DNA of 64,000 nt from Cohnella sp. WQ 127256 (lineage in GTDB: Bacteria > Bacillota > Bacilli > Paenibacillales > Paenibacillaceae), in assembly GCF_024519285.1 (NCBI RefSeq), contig NZ_JAMZCY010000005.1, positions 124,001 through 188,000 on the forward strand. The letters are read 5' to 3'. Below, in pieces: positions 1 through 8,679 of the stretch. The notes under the pieces were generated by a model. It searched no databases and was not told the DNA's origin. It saw only the letters and a list, made by a program, of their open reading frames with translations. Each line of letters begins with the position of its first letter. The first letter of the stretch is position 1. Made by a program: the position numbers and the translations under genes.

Positions 1-1
1 T

Positions 2-421
2 TTCTTCTTCGCTAACTGTCCGGACGTATGTCCACCAACAACAGCGTTGATGTCGCAAGTACAGGATGAATTGATTGAAGATGAAGTGTTCGGGGATAAA
101 GTTGAGTTTTTGTCCGTCACAATTGATCCTACACACGATACGACAGAGGTTCTGAAGGAATATTCAGATCGGTTTGGTGCTGATCCGAAGGGTTGGAAGT
201 TTCTCCGCGGGGACGAGCAGAAAACGGCTGAGTTAGCGAAGGAATACGGTATTCTTGTGAATAAAGATAAAGACGGCAACTTCGGGCATATGAACCTGAT
301 CGTATTGCTGGACAAGGATGGACAGGTTCGCGAATGGATTTCTGCCAATGATTATATATTAGAGGGCGAAAATAATTTAAGCCCAAGCGATATGGCCAAA
401 ATTATCAAAAGTGTATTGTAA
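2..421 (+). CDS. SCO1/SenC family copper chaperone, 5' end outside window
   Basis: The reading frame is open from the first bases of the window, so the N-terminus (signal/membrane anchor) is missing; 139 residues are visible. The fragment begins with FFFANCPDVCPPT, containing the CxxxC copper-binding motif of SCO1 proteins, followed by a thioredoxin-like core (VEFLSVTIDPTHD) and a downstream histidine in FGHMNLIVLLD, which fits the third copper ligand. SCO proteins deliver copper to the CuA centre of cytochrome c oxidase on the outer face of the membrane. An internal TTG-ATG at 47-52 is not the start, because the conserved motif lies before it. A hairpin and T-run follow the stop. This matches the other respiratory genes in the window (ctaA, sdhCAB). 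Confidence 0.88.
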   Translation, partial: FFFANCPDVCPPTTALMSQVQDELIEDEVFGDKVEFLSVTIDPTHDTTEVLKEYSDRFGADPKGWKFLRGDEQKTAELAKEYGILVNKDKDGNFGHMNLIVLLDKDGQVREWISANDYILEGENNLSPSDMAKIIKSVL

Positions 422-441
422 TTATTTATTAATTTAGGAGA

Positions 442-486
442 GCTACTTCCGACGGTCTGTATAGATCATTGGAGGTAGTTTTTTTG
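442..486 (+). terminator. Rho-independent terminator after SCO1 gene
   Basis: CTACTTCC and GGAGGTAG form an 8-bp stem with one G-U pair, followed by seven T residues. It lies 20 bases after the SCO1 stop codon. Confidence 0.75.
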
Positions 487-543
487 CTTTTATGTGGATC
501 TTTGGGAATGGGCTGCTTTGGTGGGCTAGAGCTCGGTGTCACC

Positions 544-894
544 TCACCAAGGAGCATTTGGGTCAGGATATATGATGTATGACTCAAGCCCTGCCTTTTC
601 CAACTGCTGAATGAGGTATTCCTCAGGTGTCCCTTCAACCCCACTATAGCCCCGGCGAGTGTAAATATGATCAGCGTCTGGGAAAACATCGCGAAGTACA
701 CCTCTAATCCGCCGACCGGATGAATCAGGATCGGTAAACAAGAAGACGTGGCGGTCACCGACCATCTTACGCAGTGCCTCTATCCGATTCGTATTCAGAG
801 TCCCGAATGTGCAGTGAATCGGTATTTCAGGGGAGAGTACACGAGAGAGACGGCTTTTATCATTTTTACCTTCGACGATTATTACTGCATGCAT
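544..894 (-). CDS. Small Toprim-domain protein (RnmV/primase-like fold)
   Basis: A 116-residue protein that is essentially one Toprim domain. The start at 894 is chosen because the product then opens with MHAVIIVEGKND and a GGGGGG ribosome-binding site lies just upstream; the open frame extends to 1020 without further conserved sequence. Toprim hallmarks are E8 in VEGKND and D55-P-D57-S-S-G60 in FTDPDSSGRR, the acidic residues that bind Mg2+ in primases, topoisomerases and ribonuclease M5. Ribonuclease M5 (RnmV) is longer, with a C-terminal extension that is absent here, so this is an orphan relative rather than RnmV itself. Substrate unknown; a nuclease or nucleotidyl-transfer role is inference. 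Confidence 0.7.
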   Translation of the reverse strand: MHAVIIVEGKNDKSRLSRVLSPEIPIHCTFGTLNTNRIEALRKMVGDRHVFLFTDPDSSGRRIRGVLRDVFPDADHIYTRRGYSGVEGTPEEYLIQQLEKAGLESYIIYPDPNAPW

Positions 895-1034
895 GGCAAT
901 CCCCCCGCATCGTGACGGAATGATGTGATAGTCTATATTCGAATATTGTAACATGGCTTGTCCGAATTTATAGCAGACAACAATCGAAGGGCGGCAGAGA
1001 AGTACAAAGCAGCCCTTCATTGGGTGGCGTGGGA

Positions 1035-1124
1035 TTAATATGCGCGCAATACAATAACAAGTAAAATAAATATGACGAGTACAATGGTAGTAGTCGTTCC
1101 GAACCCATTTAGGGATTGGGACAT
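1035..1124 (-). CDS. Tiny single-pass membrane protein, YjcZ/tiny_TM_bacill-like
   Basis: A 29-residue peptide: a short polar N-terminus (MSQSLNGFG), then a hydrophobic helix (TTTTIVLVIFILLVIVLRAY). A GAGGAG ribosome-binding site lies about 9 bases before the ATG. Bacillus and Paenibacillus carry families of such tiny transmembrane proteins (YjcZ type), several expressed during sporulation and found in spore preparations. The composition and the hydrophobic run ending close to the C-terminus fit that family, but the usual Gly/Tyr-rich N-terminus is only partly present. It sits between the Toprim gene and the MFS gene, all on the same strand. Confidence 0.6.
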   Translation of the reverse strand: MSQSLNGFGTTTTIVLVIFILLVIVLRAY

Positions 1125-1346
1125 GATCTTCACTCCTCTTGAGTCATCTGATTAAACATCCGCTCACTTCACACGAATCAGCTATAGGCATAGGCCATAG
1201 TGCATGATATGCCCAGATTATCGCCCTTGAGTGTGCGAATACCCAGATGAATGATAATTGAGTGAATTGATCGCTCCTTGATCACATTGATCTCTCGCAG
1301 ATCTCTTTGATACCTCGCTACACCCGTTATTCTCCCAACTTGCTCA
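1125..1346. other. Intergenic stretch with no supported gene
   Basis: About 220 bases between the tiny membrane protein and the MFS transporter. An open frame on the minus strand (1178-1396) enters the MFS 3' end but has no ribosome-binding site or recognisable sequence. I see no terminator with a T-run here. Confidence 0.5.
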
Positions 1347-2558
1347 TCAGCTCCCTGTAGCAGGGGGGATTGAAGCGTTCGTGTTCCAGTTTTCATGGAA
1401 GGATGGACGTGGGAATAAAAACACCAATGCGATCATTAGAGAGAGAAAGGACAGGAAATAAGGCGAGAAATGATCTCGAACTGCCCCAGCTGCAACCGGC
1501 CCGAGGAATGAACCAATGGATAATGAGATGGATAAAATGGAGAAGGTTCGTCCATATCGAGAAGGGCCGCTTAATTGCAGAAGGAATGAGGTCATCGCAG
1601 GGAAGACAACTCCTTTTCCAATCCCAAGGATGAACAATAGAACTAACATAGAAACAGGCCAGTCGGAAGCTAAGCCATAATAACAGAAGGCAATTAACAA
1701 CAAGCTTACGACTGTGCGAGCGTACGGTAAATAACGGTTTAGAAACAGCATGCTGAGTGTGACAAGGGCACCGAGGCTCACGACAGAGAATAAAATTCCT
1801 GTGTCCATTATGGTTGCACTGTCCATGCCGCGTAGGGGTAATTCAAACGACAATATCCCTTGAGCACATGCTAATCCAATGGGGAGAGCGAAGATGGACC
1901 AAGGAAAGCTAGTCTTCGATCCCTCTTGCGTATTCGTCATTGGATTTTCCTTAAGCTCAGATACAGGGGCAGTGGATTTCTTCAAAGCTGCAGCGACTTC
2001 CTCCGGAGTTCGGATAGGCTCCTTCACAAACCAGAGAGATAAGATACCCGTGAAAAGAAGAGTCCATCCTAGGATCGTAAAGGATTGACTAAAGCCTATC
2101 GTTGCGGCTAAATAAGCTCCTGCTGCCGGAGAGACAACGGACGCGATCGTATGCACTAGGCCATTACCAGCCATTAGCTTACCTTGCTGAATATGATCCT
2201 TCGCAAGTCTGGCGAGTAATGACATACAGGCTGGAGATAGAAAAGCTAAGACGAAGCCGCTTATGGAGCGAACATACAGCAGCTGCCAAGGGTCTGTTAC
2301 GCGTGCTTGGAACAGCAGCAGAATGCCAGCACCGACCAAGCTGAAGGAAATGAATAGCTTACTGCCGAAGCGGTCTACGACGATCCCGGCGATGAGATTT
2401 CCAGGAAGATGGGTTAGGGAGTACATTCCCATAACAAGCCCAATGAACGAAGGGGCGGCTCCGAGAGAGACCGCGAACGGTGTGAGCATCGGGTATTGTG
2501 CGTGTAAATCAAAAAATGCGACAAATAAAAATAAATAAAGCCAGATGGCGGTTTTCAA
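1347..2558 (-). CDS. Major facilitator superfamily transporter
   Basis: A 403-residue integral membrane protein with about twelve hydrophobic segments arranged as two six-helix halves, separated by a polar loop near residues 185-220 (rich in E, K and T). Between helices 2 and 3 is the MFS motif-A-like GIVVDRFGSK, and LGIGKGVVFPAMTS lies in the second half. This is the 12-TM drug/sugar efflux type of MFS permease, but nothing in the sequence fixes the substrate. The length is normal for the family. It reads away from the 2736 gene, with about 180 bases of shared upstream DNA. An exporter is the best guess. Confidence 0.85.
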   Translation of the reverse strand: MKTAIWLYLFLFVAFFDLHAQYPMLTPFAVSLGAAPSFIGLVMGMYSLTHLPGNLIAGIVVDRFGSKLFISFSLVGAGILLLFQARVTDPWQLLYVRSISGFVLAFLSPACMSLLARLAKDHIQQGKLMAGNGLVHTIASVVSPAAGAYLAATIGFSQSFTILGWTLLFTGILSLWFVKEPIRTPEEVAAALKKSTAPVSELKENPMTNTQEGSKTSFPWSIFALPIGLACAQGILSFELPLRGMDSATIMDTGILFSVVSLGALVTLSMLFLNRYLPYARTVVSLLLIAFCYYGLASDWPVSMLVLLFILGIGKGVVFPAMTSFLLQLSGPSRYGRTFSILSISLSIGSFLGPVAAGAVRDHFSPYFLSFLSLMIALVFLFPRPSFHENWNTNASIPPATGS

Positions 2559-2735
2559 TGTCCGCTACCTCCTCATATTGGGGGGATGTTATTACCACTT
2601 GTCCGAATAAATGGCTTATCCTACTTGTACGTGCCTTTAGCCGCATATATGACGGTCGTTTACGGAGCGTATGGCGTTACGGTATAATGGGAATAATGTG
2701 AGGTTAAAGTGAACAGTTAAATAGGGGGAGAGTAA

Positions 2736-3203
2736 ATGAGTTTCGATTCAGATGCTTGGATTCAATTTGCGCAGGATAATTGGATGGTTATCGCGATTGC
2801 CATTGTGGCAATATTTCTCATTATGAAATTGGTCAAAACCGTGATGAAATGGGTATTAGTATTGGTTATCATCCTTGGGATCGTCACTTACGGAGGAATA
2901 AGCGTAGATGAACTAAAGGAAGCCGGCACTAAGGTTTCTGAGGAAATTGGTGCAATTGGGGATAAGGTCTCTACTGAGCTTAAGGAGCAAGCGATTAAAT
3001 CGATGGCTGGCGAAGCGAGTGAAGCAACCTATATCGATAACGCGGATGGCTCCTACTCAATCAAATCGAAAAACTTCGAGCTGTCGGGTGTCCCGAATTC
3101 AGGGGAAGTATCTGTTAAGTTCAAGGATCAATCCCTCGGTACATGGAAAATGGAAGGCGCTGTCCGTGACTTCGTTAAGCAAGCACGAGCTTCGGCTAAA
3201 TAG
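2736..3203 (+). CDS. Hypothetical membrane-anchored protein
   Basis: A 155-residue protein I do not recognise. It has two adjacent hydrophobic stretches near residues 17-50 (MVIAIAIVAIFLIMKLV and WVLVLVIILGIVTYG), then a polar helical region (DELKEAGTKVSEEIG) and a small C-terminal domain (residues about 95-155) rich in charged and beta-forming residues. A GGGGGAG ribosome-binding site precedes the ATG. Only 5 bases separate its stop from the transglutaminase gene, so the two are co-transcribed, and the cluster continues into two penicillin-binding proteins. A role linked to the cell envelope is inferred from this context only. Confidence 0.6.
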   Translation: MSFDSDAWIQFAQDNWMVIAIAIVAIFLIMKLVKTVMKWVLVLVIILGIVTYGGISVDELKEAGTKVSEEIGAIGDKVSTELKEQAIKSMAGEASEATYIDNADGSYSIKSKNFELSGVPNSGEVSVKFKDQSLGTWKMEGAVRDFVKQARASAK

Positions 3204-3208
3204 CTTCA

Positions 3209-4354
3209 ATGAGTGGTCAAGGGTCAGTTGTGGATGCTAACCTAGTCACCTGGATTTTGTTGATCGTCGTCTTATTTTCTTTACTCCAAGGCGCTAGACG
3301 AGGGGCTTCAGGTTCTGTTAAGCAACTTCTATTTTTTCTAGTGAGCGCGGTTGTTGCTATTATTGCTGTCGTTGTAGCCGCCCTGGCTGCTACCTCGATG
3401 TCTCCACATTTGCAGAACTGGTTAATCGATCAAAGCTTAGAGCGACCGAGCCCGGATGCGTCTTTTTTTGCTCAATTTGGCTATACGGTGCTTACGGGCT
3501 TACGTGATTTACCATTACTAAGATTTGCAGCTTTGTTTTTGGTGTTCCATATTGTGTTTCGGCTTCTTACGGGGCTAGTAACACGTATATTTGCTTCTGT
3601 CGTTTCCTTTCCGTTCTCTATCGTGCCTTCTGGTGGTGCGGTTAGTCGAACCGTAGGCGGTGTTATCGGTACAGCGCTGGGTGCTGGAAGGGCATTGCTG
3701 TTTACGGCAGTATTGTTCGCTTATTGCGCATTGTTTCCACAAGGACCCCTGACGGATTATATTCAACAATCCAGTTTATATCGTGAGGTAGCAACGGAAG
3801 TCATCCGGCCAGCAACGGGTAATTTGATTGAAGATCAGCTTCCTGTCTTCGCTCAAGCGATGTCGAGCGAGCTAGATCAGCTATGGCAGAAGCGTTACGA
3901 CGTGATTGACGCTGAATTGCCTAAAGACATCGTACAAGCTGCAATTTCTGTCACTGCAAATAAGACAGGTGATGAAGAGAAAGCACGAGCCTTATATGAG
4001 TGGGTTGGAAGTAGAATCACGTATGACGATGATAAAGTTCGGGCGTATGAGGATGAGAACGATTGGTGGGAGCAGGATCCTGAACAGACGTTTACAACAC
4101 GTCGAGGAGTCTGTATCGATTACTCAAGGCTGTATGCCTCGATGGCTCGAGCCGTCGATTTAGATGTACGTGTTATCACAGGGCTTGGCTATGATGGGCG
4201 TGGTGGTTATGGAGCTCATGCTTGGAATGAGGTTTATTTATCGGAGCAAGGACGATGGGTTTCATTGGATTCGACTTGGGCTAAAACAGGGAATTGGTTC
4301 GATTCTCCTGGCTTTACCGATACTCATATACGGCAAGGAGGGTTAGTGGGGTGA
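3209..4354 (+). CDS. Membrane protein with CvpA-like N-terminus and C-terminal transglutaminase domain
   Basis: This 381-residue protein starts with several transmembrane segments (about residues 10-180) with glycine-rich turns, resembling CvpA-type membrane proteins. It ends in a transglutaminase-like domain carrying the papain-type triad: Cys302 in RRGVCIDYS, His337 in GAHAWNEVY and Asp354 in SLDSTW. Bacterial members of this superfamily act as cross-linkers or as peptidases; the spacing fits an intact active site. The stop codon overlaps the GTG start of the next gene (GTGA), indicating translational coupling to the first penicillin-binding protein. An envelope peptidase or cross-linking role is inferred from this coupling. 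The fusion of the two domains is the notable feature. Confidence 0.75.
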   Translation: MSGQGSVVDANLVTWILLIVVLFSLLQGARRGASGSVKQLLFFLVSAVVAIIAVVVAALAATSMSPHLQNWLIDQSLERPSPDASFFAQFGYTVLTGLRDLPLLRFAALFLVFHIVFRLLTGLVTRIFASVVSFPFSIVPSGGAVSRTVGGVIGTALGAGRALLFTAVLFAYCALFPQGPLTDYIQQSSLYREVATEVIRPATGNLIEDQLPVFAQAMSSELDQLWQKRYDVIDAELPKDIVQAAISVTANKTGDEEKARALYEWVGSRITYDDDKVRAYEDENDWWEQDPEQTFTTRRGVCIDYSRLYASMARAVDLDVRVITGLGYDGRGGYGAHAWNEVYLSEQGRWVSLDSTWAKTGNWFDSPGFTDTHIRQGGLVG

Positions 4355-6357
4355 ACAATAGCCGCACGGAGGAAACCCAGAAGCGAGAAATAAGCAACAG
4401 AAGACATTTTAGCTTTCGTCTCAACGTTTTTTTCTTTATTTCGTTTGCTATTTTCTCCATCTTGATTGTGCGGTTATCTTACTTGCAGTTCGTAATGGGT
4501 GATTCTCTTCGTGCTGAGGAGCACAAAAATGGAACAAGGAAAATCCCCATCCCCCCTATCCGCGGAGATATTTATGATTCGGCAGAAAATCCGATCGCTT
4601 ATTCGCTTTCTACGCAATCGTTGTATTATTATTTAGATATGAAAATGAAAAGTGAACAAGGAATGGAATTAGCCGCAAGTCTAGTTGAGGTTTTCAACAA
4701 GCTTGGGAATAAGTCGGCTAAACCACTTACGGTTCAGGATGTTTTTGACTTTATGGATTTGGACGGAAAAGTACACAAGTCTTTCCAACCTCGCCGGATT
4801 AAGTCGGGCTTAACGAAAGAAGAAATCGCTTATTTTTCGGAGCATCGCCCGCAGTTCAGTGGAATCGAAATCGACGAAGAGAGCATTCGGCAGTATAGCC
4901 AAGACCAGGTCGCTGTGCAATTAGTTGGTTATATGAAAAAGCTGAGTGGTTCAACGGCGATCGAGAAATACAAGGACATCGTCGAACAGAAGAAGACAGA
5001 CGATAAATTGAAGTACATTTCAACCGAAGAGGTAGGCGTGGATGGACTTGAGCTGTTGTATCAGGATGCGCTGAGGGGCCTTAATGGAGTAAAAGAGTAT
5101 CCTATTAATAGCCTAGGCGAGATCATTGGTCCAATGAAGCTGACGAAGCCGACTAAGGGTGAAAATCTATATTTGACGATCAATAGAGATATTCAATTGA
5201 TTACTCAGCAAGCGATCATGGAGCATATTAAGAAGATACATGATTCAACGTTGAAGCATGAGAGAGCACCAGCAACGACTGGATATGCTGTTGCTATGGA
5301 AGTCGATACCGGTAAAATAGTTGCGATGGCGAGTATGCCTGATTATGATCCTAGCGTGTGGCAAGGTGGAATTAGTCAGAAGGATCTGGATGAAATTGGT
5401 TTTTTCGTCGGTAATGGAACAATCAATCAGGTTTATCCTCCTTATAAAAATCCAGATGAGCGGAAAAATCACCCCTCATCAATGGTCTATCTCGGGTCGA
5501 CTCAGAAGCCATTGACAGTGCTTCTTGGTTTGAATGAGAAATTGTTCACAACAGATACGATCTATAAAGACATCGGCTACTTTGAATTCGGAAGGGAAGG
5601 CCACGAGGTCAGAATCCGAAACGCAAGCGGTGTAGCAAATGGGAATCTAAACGCAACAAGAGCAATCGCCAAATCGTCTAATGCGTTCATGTCCGCAATG
5701 GTCGGTAACCAGCTATTCAAACAATTCAAAGATGATAAAGGATTAGATATCTGGGACAGTTATATGAAACAGTTTGGTCTTGGTGTCACGACGGGAAGCG
5801 GGCTTCCGAATGAATCCGCTGGTGTTCTCGATTACTTTAAGTCCGCTAAGAGTGAGGGTCTACAATCCGCACTCATTCGGGCATCATGGGGGCAACAAGC
5901 GAAATATACAACATTGCAGCTTGCCCAATATGCGGCTACCCTCGCAAGCCATGGCAAGCGAATGAAGCCTCAGTTTGTTAACGAGATCAGAGACGTCGAC
6001 GGCAACGTCACGCAACCTTTCCAAGCTGAAGTATTAAATACGGTTGATATACCTGAGGCTTATTGGAATGCGATTGAAGCGGGGATGGCGCAAGTTAAAG
6101 TTGAGGGCTTCGAAGGTGTTAATTATACTTATCTTCGTAAAACCGGAACTTCCCAGCAGGATGTTGGTAATCGCCTCAAGGTAGAGAATGCCGTCTTTAT
6201 TGCCTATGCCCCAGCTAAGATTCCTAAGCTTGCAGTCGCTGTAGTTGTACCAGACGGAGGCTATGGGGGATGGGGAGCCGCGCCAATTGCACGGAAGATC
6301 TTTGACGCTTATGATGCTAAAATAGGTTTGACTGGAACTCCGCGTAATCAACAATAA
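4351..6357 (+). CDS. Class B penicillin-binding protein (transpeptidase), first tandem copy
   Basis: A 668-residue peptidoglycan transpeptidase. The GTG start at 4351 sits in the stop codon of the upstream gene and is preceded by GGAGG; the frame stays open further upstream but overlaps that gene. One N-terminal membrane anchor (NVFFFISFAIFSILIVRLSYL) is followed by a PBP dimerisation region and the transpeptidase domain. The active-site motifs are all present: S383-T-Q-K386, S442-S-N444 and K597-T-G-T600. No glycosyltransferase domain is present, so it is class B. The next gene is a close paralogue with the same motif positions. It probably cross-links lateral-wall or spore peptidoglycan; the sequence does not decide which. 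Confidence 0.9.
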   Translation: MNNSRTEETQKREISNRRHFSFRLNVFFFISFAIFSILIVRLSYLQFVMGDSLRAEEHKNGTRKIPIPPIRGDIYDSAENPIAYSLSTQSLYYYLDMKMKSEQGMELAASLVEVFNKLGNKSAKPLTVQDVFDFMDLDGKVHKSFQPRRIKSGLTKEEIAYFSEHRPQFSGIEIDEESIRQYSQDQVAVQLVGYMKKLSGSTAIEKYKDIVEQKKTDDKLKYISTEEVGVDGLELLYQDALRGLNGVKEYPINSLGEIIGPMKLTKPTKGENLYLTINRDIQLITQQAIMEHIKKIHDSTLKHERAPATTGYAVAMEVDTGKIVAMASMPDYDPSVWQGGISQKDLDEIGFFVGNGTINQVYPPYKNPDERKNHPSSMVYLGSTQKPLTVLLGLNEKLFTTDTIYKDIGYFEFGREGHEVRIRNASGVANGNLNATRAIAKSSNAFMSAMVGNQLFKQFKDDKGLDIWDSYMKQFGLGVTTGSGLPNESAGVLDYFKSAKSEGLQSALIRASWGQQAKYTTLQLAQYAATLASHGKRMKPQFVNEIRDVDGNVTQPFQAEVLNTVDIPEAYWNAIEAGMAQVKVEGFEGVNYTYLRKTGTSQQDVGNRLKVENAVFIAYAPAKIPKLAVAVVVPDGGYGGWGAAPIARKIFDAYDAKIGLTGTPRNQQ

Positions 6358-6418
6358 AGCTTATTAAACCATGCAGATTCTATACAGATGAGCATTTACA
6401 GCAAGGAGCATTAAGCCA

Positions 6419-8479
6419 ATGAGCAATAACCGAACTGAAGAGGAACAGAAGCGGGAATTAAGAAATCGCAGACATTTCAGCTTTCGTCTCAACGTCTTTT
6501 TCTTTATTACGTTTGCCGTATTTTCCATATTAATCGTGAAGCTCGCCTATTTGCAATTCGTTGAGGGTGATAACTTCCGGGCACAAGAGCACTCGATCGG
6601 AACGAGACCCGTTGCGATCCCTCCTATCCGCGGTAATATCTATGATTCAGACGGGGAGCCTCTTGCGTACTCTACCTCGACACAATCGCTATACTATACG
6701 CTGGATACAAAGCTGTCGAAAGAGGATGGATTGGCACTTGCATCTAGGCTAGTTGAAGTATTTGACAAGCTAGGACTCAAAACACCTAAGCCGCTTACAG
6801 CGGAGGCTGTGTTTGCAGATATGGATTTTGGTGGGAAAGTGTATTATTCCTATCAACCTCGTCGAATTAAATCGGGCTTAACGAAAGAAGAAATTGCTTA
6901 TTTCTCAGAGCATAAAGATGATTACCCTGGCATTGAGGTTGTTGAGGAGAGTATTCGTCAATACAGTGAGGAGAAAGTAGCCGTACAGCTTATCGGATAC
7001 ATGAAGAAGATGAGCGGGGCGTCCAGTCTTGAGAAATACAAAGACATCAATACGGATCAAACAGATAAGACACTGGAATATTTGAAAAAAGAAGAAGTCG
7101 GGTTTGATGGATTGGAGTATTTGTACCAGGATGAGCTGAGAGGCCGAAATGGGATTAAGGAATACCCCGTTAATAATCGGAGTGAGATTATTGGCCCTAT
7201 GAAGCTTACTAAGCCGGTGAAGGGAGATAATATCTACCTTACCATTGACAAAGATATTCAATTAGCGACTCAGAATGCAATAACTGAGCATCTCCAAAAA
7301 ATTCGAACTTCTCAGAACAAGCAAGAACGTGCACCGAATGCAAAAACCGGTTATGCGGTTGCGATGGAAGTGAAAACTGGTAAAGTGGTTTCTATGGCGA
7401 GCATGCCTGACTATGATCCCTCGCTATGGCAAGGTGGAATAAGCTCAGAGGATTTTGAAGACATCAAATATTTCATGAGCAATGGAGCTATTAAAGATGT
7501 ACAGCCCCCTTACAAAGATGATAAAGAGCGGTCGAAGCATCCTTCATCGCTTGTCAATCTGGGATCAACGCAAAAACCATTGACTATACTTCTCGGCTTA
7601 AACGAAAAGCTAATTACTTCGCAATCAAGATTTTCCGATCCTGGCTATTTTGCTTTCGGTAGCAAAGGGCATGAAACAAAAGTTCGCAATGCGAGCAGTA
7701 AAGCTAACGGAATACTGACAGCGTCAGAGGCGCTTGCAAAGTCGTCTAATGCTTTCATGGCTGGGATGGTAGGGAATGAGCTTTATTTGCGCGATGGTAA
7801 GGCTGGCGTGGATGTGTGGGATAATTATATGAAACAATTCGGTCTAGGTGTGACGACCGGAAGTGGGCTGCTGAATGAATCAAGCGGTAGCATTAACTAT
7901 TATAAAGAAATTAAAAACGGGAGTGCTCAGTCCGCGTTAATCTATGCTTCATTCGGACAACAAGCTCGATATTCTGCTTTACAGCTTGCTCAATATGCTG
8001 CAACTTTGGCGAGCCATGGGAATAGGATGAGACCGCAGTTCGTAGAGAAAATTGAGGATACAGACGGGAATCTTGTTCAACCGTTTCAATCAGAAGTTCT
8101 TAATACGATTACTTTTCCGGATTCTTACTGGAGAACAGTTGAAACAGGAATGTCTCAGGTTAAGGTGCAAGGCTTCGATGGCTTCAAGTACAACTTTTAC
8201 CGTAAAACCGGAACCTCGGAGCAAGACGTTGGGGGTGGCCGTGTTGAGAATGCTGTATTTATCGCCTACGCGCCTGCTGAGAACCCAACACTAGCTGTAG
8301 CTATTGTTGTGCCTGAAGGCGGATATGGGGGTTGGGGCGCGGCTCCGATTGCTCGGAAAATTTTCGATGCCTACGATGCTAAGGTAGGTCTAACAGGAAC
8401 ACCAAATAAGGCTCTAGCTCCAATTGAACCTGTTGAACCTGTTGCAGGCGATGATGCAGTTGCTGGTGATCAACAATAA
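6419..8479 (+). CDS. Class B penicillin-binding protein, second tandem copy
   Basis: A 686-residue paralogue of the gene just upstream, alignable along its whole length, including the N-terminal RRHFSFRLNVFFFI anchor region and RRIKSGLTKEEIAYFSEH. The catalytic motifs fall at nearly identical positions: S383-T-Q-K386, S442-S-N444 and K596-T-G-T599. It differs by a C-terminal tail rich in Pro, Glu, Val and Ala (about the last 20 residues) that the first copy lacks. AAGGAG lies 8 bases before the ATG. The 61-base gap holds no terminator, so both copies are probably on one transcript that ends at the hairpin near 8505. Both copies look functional. Confidence 0.9.
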   Translation: MSNNRTEEEQKRELRNRRHFSFRLNVFFFITFAVFSILIVKLAYLQFVEGDNFRAQEHSIGTRPVAIPPIRGNIYDSDGEPLAYSTSTQSLYYTLDTKLSKEDGLALASRLVEVFDKLGLKTPKPLTAEAVFADMDFGGKVYYSYQPRRIKSGLTKEEIAYFSEHKDDYPGIEVVEESIRQYSEEKVAVQLIGYMKKMSGASSLEKYKDINTDQTDKTLEYLKKEEVGFDGLEYLYQDELRGRNGIKEYPVNNRSEIIGPMKLTKPVKGDNIYLTIDKDIQLATQNAITEHLQKIRTSQNKQERAPNAKTGYAVAMEVKTGKVVSMASMPDYDPSLWQGGISSEDFEDIKYFMSNGAIKDVQPPYKDDKERSKHPSSLVNLGSTQKPLTILLGLNEKLITSQSRFSDPGYFAFGSKGHETKVRNASSKANGILTASEALAKSSNAFMAGMVGNELYLRDGKAGVDVWDNYMKQFGLGVTTGSGLLNESSGSINYYKEIKNGSAQSALIYASFGQQARYSALQLAQYAATLASHGNRMRPQFVEKIEDTDGNLVQPFQSEVLNTITFPDSYWRTVETGMSQVKVQGFDGFKYNFYRKTGTSEQDVGGGRVENAVFIAYAPAENPTLAVAIVVPEGGYGGWGAAPIARKIFDAYDAKVGLTGTPNKALAPIEPVEPVAGDDAVAGDQQ

Positions 8480-8504
8480 AAACAATAAAATAAGCGTTAT
8501 GAAA

Positions 8505-8536
8505 ATGCCGCCTAGAAAATTAAGCGGCTTTTTTTT
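8505..8536 (+). terminator. Terminator after the penicillin-binding protein pair
   Basis: GCCGC at 8507 and GCGGC at 8524 form a short GC-rich stem followed by eight T residues. Confidence 0.75.
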
Positions 8537-8546
8537 GAGATAAATG

Positions 8547-8576
8547 TTGCATTAGGTAAACATTTTTGTGTATTAT
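8547..8576 (+). promoter_or_regulatory. Putative sigma-A promoter of the mnt operon
   Basis: TTGCAT at 8547-8552 and TATTAT at 8571-8576, separated by 18 bases, resemble -35 and -10 elements about 100 bases upstream of mntA. A TTAGGTAAA motif starts within the -35 box and is repeated just after the expected start site. Confidence 0.45.
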
Positions 8577-8583
8577 AAATAAA

Positions 8584-8600
8584 TAGTCCTTAGGTAAAAT
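8584..8600 (+). promoter_or_regulatory. Possible MntR operator
   Basis: TCCTTAGGTAAAAT at about 8587-8600 reads on the other strand as TTTTACCTAAGGA, similar to the TTTGCCTTAAGGAAA-type sites bound by MntR, the Mn(II)-sensing DtxR-family repressor. An identical TTAGGTAAA core lies 38 bases upstream at 8552-8560. Position next to the predicted transcription start of a manganese transporter supports the idea. The match was made by eye and is imperfect. Confidence 0.35.
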
Positions 8601-8679
8601 ATTAGTCTCTATAGCAAAATAATTGTTTGTAGGCAATTTTTAGAGAGCGAAATAGATAGTTTAGGAGGAGAGTTATCCA

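Noticed and set aside
1178..1396. A 72-codon frame and a T-box-like leader below the MFS gene
   Set aside because: The segment has some T-box-like words (GGGAGCTGATGAG) but no GGTACCGCG element, specifier loop or terminator, and it lies downstream of a gene rather than before one; the frame has no ribosome-binding site.
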